DNA of 64,000 nt from CAVYHJ01 sp963768165 [NCBI: uncultured bacterium] (GTDB lineage: Bacteria; UBP4; UBA4092). The position numbers and the translations under genes are program-made. The stretch lies in NCBI GenBank assembly GCA_963768165.1, contig CAVYHJ010000006.1:77652-141651 (forward strand). Reading direction: 5' to 3'. Under the pieces are notes generated by a model, which ran no database searches, was not told the origin of the DNA, and was given only the letters and a program-made list of their open reading frames with translations. Below, piece by piece: positions 33,669 through 41,266 of this stretch; position 1 is the stretch's first letter, and each line of letters starts with the position of its first letter.

Positions 33669-34862
33669 ATGGAAATACCTGTTTTACAATTAAAAAAAGG
33701 ATGTGATACACGGGTTAGATCAGGACATCCTTGGATTTTCAATAATGAACTTGAATCATTGCCCAAACTCAATCCAGGAACTATTATTAACCTTCATGAT
33801 TACAACCATCATTTTATCGGACGAGGATATTATAACCTGCATTCATTAATTAGTATTCGAATATTAACCCGAGATTTAAAAGAAAATATTGATGGAGATT
33901 TCTTTAAAAAGCGAATCTTGCAAGCTTATCAATATCGGCGTACCATTTATCCTCATGATGATTCATATCGGCTCATTTATTCCGAAGGAGATTATTTGCC
34001 GGGTTTGATTGTTGATAAATATTCGACACATCTTGTTATTCAAATATTGACCGCGGGAATCGAGAAAGGGAAAGAAACTATTTGTCATATATTACAAGAC
34101 CTTTTTCAACCCGTGTGTCTTTATGAGAGAAGTGATTCCGGGTTTCGAGAATTGGAAAATTTGGAACCTGTTTCACAAGTACTTCTTGGAAAACCGGATA
34201 AAAATCTGATTATTCATCAAGACTCCCTTCGGTTCTATATAGATATTCAGGAAGGTCAAAAAACGGGGTTTTTCTTTGACCATCGAGATAATCGAAACTA
34301 TTTAAAAAATAGGGTGAATGGGAAAACTGTACTAGACTTGTTTTGTGGTAGTGGATCATGGAGTTTATATGCCGCGCATTTTGGAGCGAAAAAAGTTATT
34401 GGTGTGGATAGTTCCAAATCGGCAATAGAATTGGCAAAAAGAAATTGTTCATTGAATTCCTTAGAGCAATCCCCATCTCATGGGGGTATGACCTTTATGC
34501 AGGAGGATGCGTTTGAATGTGCCGCACGCTTGTTGAAGGAAAATCAATCTTTTGACGTGGTTATTTGCGATCCGCCAGCATTTGCCAAGTCAAAACGACA
34601 CCTTCCCACAGCCATAAAAGGATATCAAAAGATAAATCGAATGGCCGTCCAATTGGTAAAACAAGGGGGAATATTAATGACTTCCTCATGTTCCTATCAC
34701 ATAACCAGAGAAATATTCCGGAATATTTTTTACGAGTGCGCGAAAAAAACACATCGTGAAATAAAGATATTACGATACGGAAGTCAGGCGCTGGATCACC
34801 CCATTTTGTTAACCGTCCCAGAAACAGAATATTTAAAATGTTTGGCGCTACAAGTTGATTAA
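33669..34862 (+). CDS. RlmI-type class I SAM-dependent rRNA methyltransferase
   Basis: 397 aa. An N-terminal PUA-like domain ('LKKGCDTRVRSGHPWIFNNE') is followed by an EEHEE-like middle part ('LIYSEGDYLPGLIVDKY') and a Rossmann methyltransferase domain with motif I 'VLDLFCGSGSWSLYAAHFGA', the acidic 'IGVDSSKSAIELA', motif IV 'DPPAFAKSK' and catalytic-Cys region 'SCSYH'. This is the RlmI/YccW layout that makes 5-methylcytosine in 23S rRNA. Position specificity cannot be read from sequence. It converges with rsfS, leaving only two bases between the stops. Confidence 0.9.
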   Translation: MEIPVLQLKKGCDTRVRSGHPWIFNNELESLPKLNPGTIINLHDYNHHFIGRGYYNLHSLISIRILTRDLKENIDGDFFKKRILQAYQYRRTIYPHDDSYRLIYSEGDYLPGLIVDKYSTHLVIQILTAGIEKGKETICHILQDLFQPVCLYERSDSGFRELENLEPVSQVLLGKPDKNLIIHQDSLRFYIDIQEGQKTGFFFDHRDNRNYLKNRVNGKTVLDLFCGSGSWSLYAAHFGAKKVIGVDSSKSAIELAKRNCSLNSLEQSPSHGGMTFMQEDAFECAARLLKENQSFDVVICDPPAFAKSKRHLPTAIKGYQKINRMAVQLVKQGGILMTSSCSYHITREIFRNIFYECAKKTHREIKILRYGSQALDHPILLTVPETEYLKCLALQVD

Positions 34863-34864
34863 CT

Positions 34865-35236
34865 TTATTTTTTTGTAGCAGCTACAGGAAATTCACCCGA
34901 AACGATTTCCGCATCACCCCATAACCTCTCTAACTCATAATAATGACGCGTCTCATCCTCAAATACATGTACGACCACATTTCCATAATCAACCAATATC
35001 CAGTGTCCATTTTCATAGCCTTCGTAATGTAGGTATTTTTCTTTAATCTTTTTCAATTCCATTATGATATAATCTGATAATGCTCGCGTATGGGTATCAG
35101 AATCACCAGAACAAATGACAAAATAGTCTGCCATATCTGTCACATTTCGAACATCCAAGACCAAAATATCACGGGCTTTCTTATTATCCGCTATTTTCGC
35201 AGCTTTTAAGGCTAGTCTTTTAGAAGATATGGGAAT
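34865..35236 (-). CDS. rsfS: Ribosome silencing factor RsfS, probable ATT start
   Basis: The conserved core 'DVRNVTDMADYFVICSGDSD', 'YEGYENGHWILVDYGNVVVHVF' and 'RHYYELERLWGDA' identifies RsfS, which binds ribosomal protein uL14 and blocks subunit joining in starvation. A start at the TTG at 35164 would give 99 aa and cut off the first helix. The frame is open further upstream and encodes 'SSKRLALKAAKIADNKKARDILVL', which is just what homologues have there. No ATG or GTG occurs in that extension; an ATT at 35236-35234 is preceded by GGAAGGGGG at ideal spacing. I therefore propose 123 aa from ATT. Confidence 0.8.
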   Translation of the reverse strand: MPISSKRLALKAAKIADNKKARDILVLDVRNVTDMADYFVICSGDSDTHTRALSDYIIMELKKIKEKYLHYEGYENGHWILVDYGNVVVHVFEDETRHYYELERLWGDAEIVSGEFPVAATKK

Positions 35237-35267
35237 AGTCAGCCCCCTTCCATAGGGTCTACAAACA

Positions 35268-35302
35268 GAAAGGCAATCTCGAACATTTTCAAGATTGCCT
35301 TA
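35268..35302 (-). terminator. Terminator after pilQ
   Basis: GGCAATCT and AGATTGCC pair (minus strand), extended by GAA/TTC with one bulge on each side and a 4-base loop; TTTCTGTTTG follows. It lies just after pilQ and before rsfS. The T-run is imperfect. Confidence 0.6.
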
Positions 35303-35351
35303 AATACCAAAACTTTCCATTTTGCTCTTATACTGTGACCTGTATCCTTTT

Positions 35352-37247
35352 TTAGAAGAAATCTACCCGGTCATACATCATTTTTTCTTCTGTGGTTAAA
35401 CCATTATCTTCCGGTATAATCGTTGGGGTCACAAAAATCACAAACTCATTTTTGGTGGTTTGTGTAACTTTTGTTTTAAACAATGCACCCAAAACTGGAA
35501 TATCACCCAATCCAGGAATTGTTTTTTCTGTAGAAGTCACATCTTTTTCCCGTAATCCACCAATGACCAAAGTTTGTCCATCTTTTAACATCACCGTTAC
35601 ATCCGCTGATCGAGTATTAATAATGGGAATAGCGGTCAACGGTGCACCTGAGACTTCCTGCACCTCAACATCACCCTTATGAATTGTTTGAGTAGGGACT
35701 ACATGCATGATAATTCTACCATCGGAAGTAATTTGTGGAGTAACAGTTAACGTAATCCCGGACTTCTTATCAAATGATGCAGTTCCTGTCAATGTATTGG
35801 TTTGTTGATCCAATTGGAATTGAATATAGGGCAATTCCTGGGTCAAATTAAAAGAGGCAACGGTATTATTCAATGTTAGTAATTTCGGATCGGCTAAAAG
35901 TTCCGCCTTATCTGTTTCCAAGGATGCTTGTATTGCACCTAAAACAGACTTGGTACCCGAACCAATACTAAATAGAAATTGACCAGACCCGGAATTGGTT
36001 ATACTACCACTTGCACTGTTTCCAAAAAGCCCCACGGCTGATGATGCAGAAAATAGAGTACCCGGTAGAGGAGAATATCCTGCCATCGCAATAGCTGCCC
36101 CGCCTAGGGACCCCACTCCAAGCGTATCCCATCCAATTCCTAAATCTTTATCCGTGTCTACTTCCATACTCACCAACCGAACTTCAATCATTACCTGTTT
36201 AATCGGTTGATCCAATTTACGAATAAGTTGTTCGACTTGCGTCATCACATCTCCGGGCGCAGTAACAATAATTGTTCCAGACCCTGCTATTAATTTGGTT
36301 CCAGATGCCACAGTAGGAGGCTGATAAATCTGTATATTATCAACTTTTAATAATTTTGTAATTGCCGCTTGAATATCTGCCGCACTGGCATAGTCAACGG
36401 CAAACACTTTTGTCACAGGACCGGGAGGCGGTGGTGGAGGAGCAGGTTTTGACCCGGGTTTTTCAATGACTTTAACTGAACCATCGGACATTTTTATATA
36501 AGTAAACCCATTCACCTCTAAGATATTCTTTAAAACTTCCCCTACGGGTTCATTTTGGACTTCAATTGTTACTTTTCCCGTAACTTCAGGCCCTGCATAA
36601 ATATTTAATTCAGATTTTGCCGCTAACATCCGAATAACATCTGTTAAATCCGCCTGGGAAAATGCCACACTTACAGGTCTTTCAATCGGTGGTACAGGAG
36701 GAGGCGGGGGTGGAGGAGGCGCAACAACTTGTTGAACTTCAACTGGTTTACTTTCTTTTTGTTCTGCGACACTACTCACTGCCTTACCCAGTACGGCATT
36801 GTCTATAGAAATTATAATGTTTTTCCCTTCCATGACAACCGAAGTCGCTTTTTTAGCTATTGCCGGTGTTACCCCCGATGCCAACGATAAAACTACCCGT
36901 ACCTTATTGGCAGGAGTAGTTTGAAATTGAGAAACTGCAACTTTTGTGACAGCACCCTCTTTGACAGTTTCCGTCATACGTTCTTTTACAGTGGCATCAT
37001 CTATATCAACATAAATCACCTTTTTGGCGGCAATAGGCCTACTAAAACCGACCTTCTCCCCAGAAACGGGAAGAGTAATGATCGTTTTTCCGTTCACCAT
37101 ACCCACTTTGGGATGGGACACAGTGATCGCACTCACGCCAACGGCTAGAACAGCAACTAATATAATTGTTATTAATAAAACTTTTCTTATGTTTCTCGTA
37201 ACCTTGATTTCCATTGGATAAAATACCTCCCCATTATTTTTTTTCAT
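35352..37247 (-). CDS. pilQ: Type IV pilus secretin PilQ
   Basis: 631 aa. Signal region at the start (hydrophobic about residues 20-42), one AMIN domain (about 45-155, peptidoglycan binding), a Pro-rich linker, STN/N0 domain ('VSVAFSQADLTDVIRMLAAK', about 195-265), a second Pro linker, N1 domain and the secretin pore domain (about 355-620) with 'VLGALFKTKVTQTTKNEFVI' near the end. It forms the outer-membrane ring through which the pilus passes, which argues for a diderm cell. Last gene of pilM-N-O-P-Q, ended by a hairpin. Confidence 0.94.
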   Translation of the reverse strand: MKKNNGEVFYPMEIKVTRNIRKVLLITIILVAVLAVGVSAITVSHPKVGMVNGKTIITLPVSGEKVGFSRPIAAKKVIYVDIDDATVKERMTETVKEGAVTKVAVSQFQTTPANKVRVVLSLASGVTPAIAKKATSVVMEGKNIIISIDNAVLGKAVSSVAEQKESKPVEVQQVVAPPPPPPPPVPPIERPVSVAFSQADLTDVIRMLAAKSELNIYAGPEVTGKVTIEVQNEPVGEVLKNILEVNGFTYIKMSDGSVKVIEKPGSKPAPPPPPPGPVTKVFAVDYASAADIQAAITKLLKVDNIQIYQPPTVASGTKLIAGSGTIIVTAPGDVMTQVEQLIRKLDQPIKQVMIEVRLVSMEVDTDKDLGIGWDTLGVGSLGGAAIAMAGYSPLPGTLFSASSAVGLFGNSASGSITNSGSGQFLFSIGSGTKSVLGAIQASLETDKAELLADPKLLTLNNTVASFNLTQELPYIQFQLDQQTNTLTGTASFDKKSGITLTVTPQITSDGRIIMHVVPTQTIHKGDVEVQEVSGAPLTAIPIINTRSADVTVMLKDGQTLVIGGLREKDVTSTEKTIPGLGDIPVLGALFKTKVTQTTKNEFVIFVTPTIIPEDNGLTTEEKMMYDRVDFF

Positions 37248-37256
37248 AGACTGATT

Positions 37257-37757
37257 TTAACTACCGGATATCCTGACCGGATAGGTTTTCCCTTCATATA
37301 CAAGAATGATATCTTGTTTATTTATTTTTGACACTTTTGCTGTTTTGGGTAATTGTTCAATTTTGACATCATCGCCTATTTTGACAATTTGAATACCGAT
37401 CAGTGCAAGTGATTCCTCCGGTTTCGTCTCGCTATAAACTATTCCGGTCAATTGACCATTTAACCTCTCCTCCACATTGATTTTTACTTCCTTTGGAGCT
37501 TCATTCTTAGGACTGGAAGTCGGGGCTTCAATGAATTCTTTATGAAACCAAGGGATATCCATCGGATCAGGTTTACCTTTGCTGTCGTAGTAAAATTGTG
37601 GTCGTTCGTCGCTACCATCGGCAACTGGTACATTTGTCGTTGATTGACTGCTGGTATTTTTGGCTTTAATATCTTTTTGAGTCTGCGCCATGCCCGGTAT
37701 TACGATCAATACCAGACCTCCTGTCATTAAGCCAATACTCAATATTCGTTTTATCAT
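37257..37757 (-). CDS. pilP: PilP-like pilus lipoprotein/inner-membrane factor
   Basis: 166 aa from the ATG at 37757, which follows pilO directly; an upstream in-frame ATG would overlap pilO. The N-terminus has a hydrophobic segment (MIKRILSIGLMTGGLVLIVI) ending GMAQ, so a signal peptide; I see no lipobox Cys. The C-terminal beta domain ('LNGQLTGIVYSETKPEESLA' to 'KQDIILVYEGKTYPVRI') resembles PilP, which links PilNO to PilQ. Identity rests on position between pilO and pilQ as well as this domain. Confidence 0.75.
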   Translation of the reverse strand: MIKRILSIGLMTGGLVLIVIPGMAQTQKDIKAKNTSSQSTTNVPVADGSDERPQFYYDSKGKPDPMDIPWFHKEFIEAPTSSPKNEAPKEVKINVEERLNGQLTGIVYSETKPEESLALIGIQIVKIGDDVKIEQLPKTAKVSKINKQDIILVYEGKTYPVRISGS

Positions 37758-37761
37758 AATT

Positions 37762-38340
37762 TTATTTACCTGCGATTTGTGCTGCTTGTGATGGATTCGG
37801 ATTAAACACATAGGTGGACAATTTGAATGCTACATTATGTCGCAAACCTTTTTCTTTCCCCGCACTAATATCTACACTATCAACCTTCATTAACCGCTCA
37901 TAATTCTCGATTTGATTGATCATTTGCCCGATATTATGATATTTCCCGCGAAGTACTATATTAAATGGGATTTCGATATAAAACTCCGACGGTGTTAACG
38001 GCTGTGCCACGATGGAAACATATTCGATATCAGAATCGTTCGCTATCTTTTTTAAATAATCCAATAGTTTGGGAATTTCTTTGTCATTCGGTAATTGCTG
38101 TTCAAATTTGGCGATCCGTGCTTTTAATTCCGCTATTCTCGCTTGTGATTCCGGACCTTCTACATAACTTGCCTCTTTATCCACTGTCTTCTGTAATTCA
38201 GCTTCCTGGGTAAGCAATGCATTTAATTTCTCGTTTTGTGTTTTAAACCACGAAAAATAAAATACTACAATGATGATTATGCCAAACATGATGGCAATGA
38301 TGCCCCATTGTTTATCTTCTTTTGTAAAAGTTGCAGCCAT
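37762..38340 (-). CDS. pilO: Type IV pilus alignment protein PilO
   Basis: 192 aa. One membrane helix (about residues 12-29), then a coiled coil (about 34-85), then a ferredoxin-like periplasmic domain ('FYIEIPFNIVLRGKYHNIGQ' and 'RLMKVDSVDISAGKE'). PilO dimerises with PilN in the inner-membrane alignment complex. It lies 17 bases after pilN. Confidence 0.9.
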   Translation of the reverse strand: MAATFTKEDKQWGIIAIMFGIIIIVVFYFSWFKTQNEKLNALLTQEAELQKTVDKEASYVEGPESQARIAELKARIAKFEQQLPNDKEIPKLLDYLKKIANDSDIEYVSIVAQPLTPSEFYIEIPFNIVLRGKYHNIGQMINQIENYERLMKVDSVDISAGKEKGLRHNVAFKLSTYVFNPNPSQAAQIAGK

Positions 38341-38357
38341 AATATCCTTTTAGACTC

Positions 38358-38945
38358 CTAAATAATTTCCAATTGAACGACAAAATTATCAACCAATAAA
38401 CCATTTTCTTTTTCTTCCTCCGACGTAGCTTGAACAAACTCAATTTCTCTGAAATTTGGGGAACCATTGGGTTTATTGTAAAATTCTTTGGATTTTAAAG
38501 CTTCCATCAATTTAGCGACCAACCCTATACGTTCTTCCCCATCTTTCGAATAAGTAACCCCTTCTAGTTTCAAATAGGTCTTATTATCTTTATTACTGAG
38601 GGAGATATGGGTAAACTTTACGTTATCCGGAACCAGATTTGACAATTCATTTAATTTCTTCGACCATAAAAATCGTTCCTGCCCGGCTAATACGCTAATG
38701 GCCTTGTCTTTTCGTTCCAATTCATCAATTTGATTTTGCAAATCTTTCATTTTCGGTTCCAATTCTGATTTTCGCTTTTCCAATTTCGCGATATCGTTCT
38801 TGACAGAACTCAACCGAGTGTTTGCAATGCTATAAAATACAAAAACAACTCCAATCACTACAATAAGTATGCCAATAACAATGATGGGAGCTTTGGGTGG
38901 AGCTTTCGGTTTTTCGGATTGCGGTAATAGATTTATTTTAATCAT
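38358..38945 (-). CDS. pilN: Type IV pilus assembly protein PilN
   Basis: 195 aa. The cytoplasmic tip 'MIKINLLPQSEKPK' is the PilN motif that binds PilM. A membrane helix (about residues 19-41), a coiled coil (about 43-85) and a periplasmic domain follow. The start is 7 bases after pilM. With PilO it transmits force or signals between the cytoplasmic PilM ring and the periplasmic complex. Confidence 0.92.
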   Translation of the reverse strand: MIKINLLPQSEKPKAPPKAPIIVIGILIVVIGVVFVFYSIANTRLSSVKNDIAKLEKRKSELEPKMKDLQNQIDELERKDKAISVLAGQERFLWSKKLNELSNLVPDNVKFTHISLSNKDNKTYLKLEGVTYSKDGEERIGLVAKLMEALKSKEFYNKPNGSPNFREIEFVQATSEEEKENGLLVDNFVVQLEII

Positions 38946-38952
38946 ATTTTAT

Positions 38953-40122
38953 CTATTTATCCCCCGCTTTACGAAGTCCCAATCCGATGCCAACGGCCAA
39001 GGTTGGAGCTTGATCTTTAACATCAAATCCCGCCTTGGATACCATGGATGTGTCAATCTTTTTCAATGGATCTGCGATTTCCACCGGTAAACCTAGGCGG
39101 TCAGACATATATTTATCAAGATTCTGTAATTTTGCACCCCCACCGGTCAAAAGAACCCGGGTGACAGGTTTACCATTAGGTTGATTTTCAAAAAATTGCA
39201 GCGATCGCCGGACTTCTGTTATTAAGTTTTGAATCGGTTGACGAATAATTCCTGCCAATTTTGTTTTCTTATCTTCATCATCTATTTTTTCACCAGTAAT
39301 TTTCTCAACGGTGCCTTTGATGGCTTCCGCCACCCCGGAGACTTCACCACCACCGCTAGATCCCGGTTCTTTTGTAAAAACAATACCTTCACTTATTTTC
39401 GTTTTTTCTGCATCCTGAAAAGATATATTTAATTTTGAAGCAATCGCCGAAGTAATACTATTTCCCCCTAATGAAATATCACGGGCAAACCGGGAGATAT
39501 TTTTAATAAAAATATTAATATTGGTGATAGAGGCGCCGATACTCACAAGTGCAACCACTTCATCCGGTCGGAAATCATAGTTCGCTTCCAAACAATTTAA
39601 CAAAGCAAAAGAATCAACATCTATCACCACCGGACTCAATCCCACTGATTTTAATATCTCTACTCTCCGGCTGACCAAATCTTTTCGCACGGCTACGAGT
39701 AATAAATCCACCCGTTTCCCGCCATCTACAGTGGGAGTATCCAAGCGTTGATAATCCAGATTGACATCCGCTAAATGAAATGGAATATATTCTTCCGCTT
39801 GAAGACGTACGGCATAATCCAACTCTTCATCGTTCATATCGGGGAATTGAAGGTAACGGACAATGACGGATTCGCCGGCGATAGAACAACAGACATCTTT
39901 GATACTCGTTCCCGAATTTACTACGGCAGTTTTGATTGCTTCTGCCACAGCAGCATCGCTGGCTTCTGTCTTATCGCCTTTTCCCTCAGTCAATCGAATT
40001 GGAACAATGGCAATTTTTTCCAATGCCAATCCTTTTGTAGTCGTTTTCATCTGCACTACTTTCACAGAATTACTTCCGACATCAACCCCTATTACCGGTC
40101 CTATTTTTCCAAAAAGACCCAC
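38953..40122 (-). CDS. pilM: Type IV pilus ATPase-fold protein PilM
   Basis: 389 aa, actin-like fold. 'VIGVDVGSNSVKVVQMKTTT' is phosphate-1, 'YLQFPDMNDEELDYAVRLQA' and 'DYQRLDT' are family motifs, and 'RVLLTGGGAKLQNLDKYMSD' is the adenosine motif. It forms the cytoplasmic ring that binds the PilN N-terminus. An insertion of about 45 residues (around 230-275, Gly/Lys/Glu-rich) separates two core segments. First gene of the pilMNOPQ operon behind the promoter at 40183-40210. Confidence 0.94.
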   Translation of the reverse strand: MGLFGKIGPVIGVDVGSNSVKVVQMKTTTKGLALEKIAIVPIRLTEGKGDKTEASDAAVAEAIKTAVVNSGTSIKDVCCSIAGESVIVRYLQFPDMNDEELDYAVRLQAEEYIPFHLADVNLDYQRLDTPTVDGGKRVDLLLVAVRKDLVSRRVEILKSVGLSPVVIDVDSFALLNCLEANYDFRPDEVVALVSIGASITNINIFIKNISRFARDISLGGNSITSAIASKLNISFQDAEKTKISEGIVFTKEPGSSGGGEVSGVAEAIKGTVEKITGEKIDDEDKKTKLAGIIRQPIQNLITEVRRSLQFFENQPNGKPVTRVLLTGGGAKLQNLDKYMSDRLGLPVEIADPLKKIDTSMVSKAGFDVKDQAPTLAVGIGLGLRKAGDK

Positions 40123-40182
40123 TTTACTTGCCTTCCTCCCCTTCGTTCGCCAGTCTTATGTATCTCAATTTCAATGTAAACT

Positions 40183-40210
40183 AGTATACATATAAAAATA
40201 ACGTTGTCAA
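40183..40210 (-). promoter_or_regulatory. Promoter of pilMNOPQ
   Basis: Minus strand TTGACA (40210-40205), 16-base spacer, TATACT (40188-40183), about 60 bases before pilM. Confidence 0.7.
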
Positions 40211-40225
40211 GTCTTTTTTTTAATA

Positions 40226-40278
40226 CCTGTGGATAACATAACTTATTTTCAATAATTTGTCCACCGCTTATCCACAGG
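40226..40278. promoter_or_regulatory. Facing pair of perfect DnaA boxes
   Basis: TGTGGATAA (40228-40236) and TTATCCACA (40268-40276) are exact DnaA-box sequences in opposite orientation. They form an 11-bp inverted repeat (CCTGTGGATAA / TTATCCACAGG), and a weaker TTGTCCACC lies at 40257-40265. They sit between the divergent pilM and dedA promoters. DnaA control of one or both genes, or DnaA titration, is possible; there is no dnaA, dnaN or gidA near to suggest an origin. Confidence 0.65.
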
Positions 40279-40292
40279 ATTAACTAAAATAC

Positions 40293-40321
40293 TTTACACT
40301 TTGGGGATTAGCCCTTAAACT
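40293..40321 (+). promoter_or_regulatory. Promoter of the dedA-type gene
   Basis: TTTACA (40293-40298), 17-base spacer, TAAACT (40316-40321), with the start codon 24 bases further on. Confidence 0.55.
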
Positions 40322-40344
40322 TACTAGACACTGGAGAAAATAGA

Positions 40345-40938
40345 ATGAACTTTGAAATGATTGATAATCTATGGCCTTATGTCCAACATTATGCCTATTA
40401 TGCGATCTTCTTAGGAGTCATGTTGGAAAATATCGGAATTCCTATACCCGGAGAAACCATCTTAATAATCGGCGGGGCATTAGCCGGTTTGGGAAAATTA
40501 AAATTTCCTTACGTTATTCTCCTGACAATTATCGGAGCTGTTATCGGAGACAACATCGGATATTGGATTGGAATAAAGGGGGGACGACAAATTCTTGAAA
40601 AGTTTGGTACATATTTTTTCGTCCGGGAAAAGCAATTAAAAAAAGTGGATGAGTTTTTCGCCAAATTTGGCGACATTACGGTTTTCTTTGCCCGGTTCAT
40701 TTCCGGAGTTCGGGTATTCGGAGCTATTTTCGCCGGCGCCGCACGGATGCCATGGAAGCGGTTTTTAATCTTTAATATGTCTGGTGCTATCGCTTGGGCA
40801 TTGACCTTCGGTTCTTTGGGTTACCTTTGTGCCCGTTCTATTCATTCCGTTGGGACTTACATTTTTAGAATAGAAATAACTATTATTGCCGTTTTAATTC
40901 TCATTATTCTCATTTTTTGGCACAAAAGATCCGAGTAA
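40345..40938 (+). CDS. DedA-family membrane protein
   Basis: 197 aa. 'VMLENIGIPIPGETILIIGG' and 'FFARFISGVRVFGAIFAGAARM' are DedA/VTT-domain signatures: a re-entrant loop with the 'E-x-x-x-P-x-P-E' pattern and the 'F-x-R-x-x-x-x-x-R' arginines. About five hydrophobic segments. Family members help recycle undecaprenyl phosphate or phospholipids across the membrane and depend on the proton-motive force. CTGGAG precedes the ATG. Single-gene unit with its own promoter. Confidence 0.9.
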   Translation: MNFEMIDNLWPYVQHYAYYAIFLGVMLENIGIPIPGETILIIGGALAGLGKLKFPYVILLTIIGAVIGDNIGYWIGIKGGRQILEKFGTYFFVREKQLKKVDEFFAKFGDITVFFARFISGVRVFGAIFAGAARMPWKRFLIFNMSGAIAWALTFGSLGYLCARSIHSVGTYIFRIEITIIAVLILIILIFWHKRSE

Positions 40939-41041
40939 CCCATTAAACTTTCCCACTGGAAATGTTAATATAACCATCTTTATATTATCGCTGTTTCAAA
41001 GAAGCCAACTTAGAAAATGCCTTCAAATTCTTTTAACATTT
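40939..41041. other. Spacer after dedA
   Basis: Short AT-rich stretch between the dedA stop and MITE copy 3, without a clear terminator hairpin or gene. Confidence 0.4.
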
Positions 41042-41191
41042 GAGACCTCTGAAAAAGTCCAATTTATGTGGAAAATAATAATTGTGCGAACGTACAATTA
41101 TTCTAAACACTTGATTTCATTGGAGATAAACTTTCTGCAATTGCAGAAAGTTTTTTAAAAAGATAGAGAAAGTCACTTTTTCAGTGATCTC
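41042..41191. mobile_element. MITE copy 3 (150 bp)
   Basis: Same ends as copy 2 (GAGACCTCTGAAAAAGT and ACTTTTTCAGTGATCTC), flanked by ATTT on both sides (41038-41041 and 41192-41195). The different flank from copies 1 and 2 shows that the repeats end exactly at GAGA/TCTC and that the target duplication is 4 bp. The inner palindrome AACTTTCTGCAATTGCAGAA... is perfect here. Five substitutions distinguish it from copy 2. Confidence 0.88.
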
Positions 41192-41266
41192 ATTTATGAT
41201 ATCAATACTCCATACTTTAGATGTTAGCAAGGGTTACTAATTGGAAGAACGAATTTCGCTTATCCT

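Noticed and set aside
40226-40278. Chromosomal origin
   Set aside because: There are only two exact DnaA boxes and no dnaA, dnaN, rpmH or gidA near, so I list it as a regulatory site instead.
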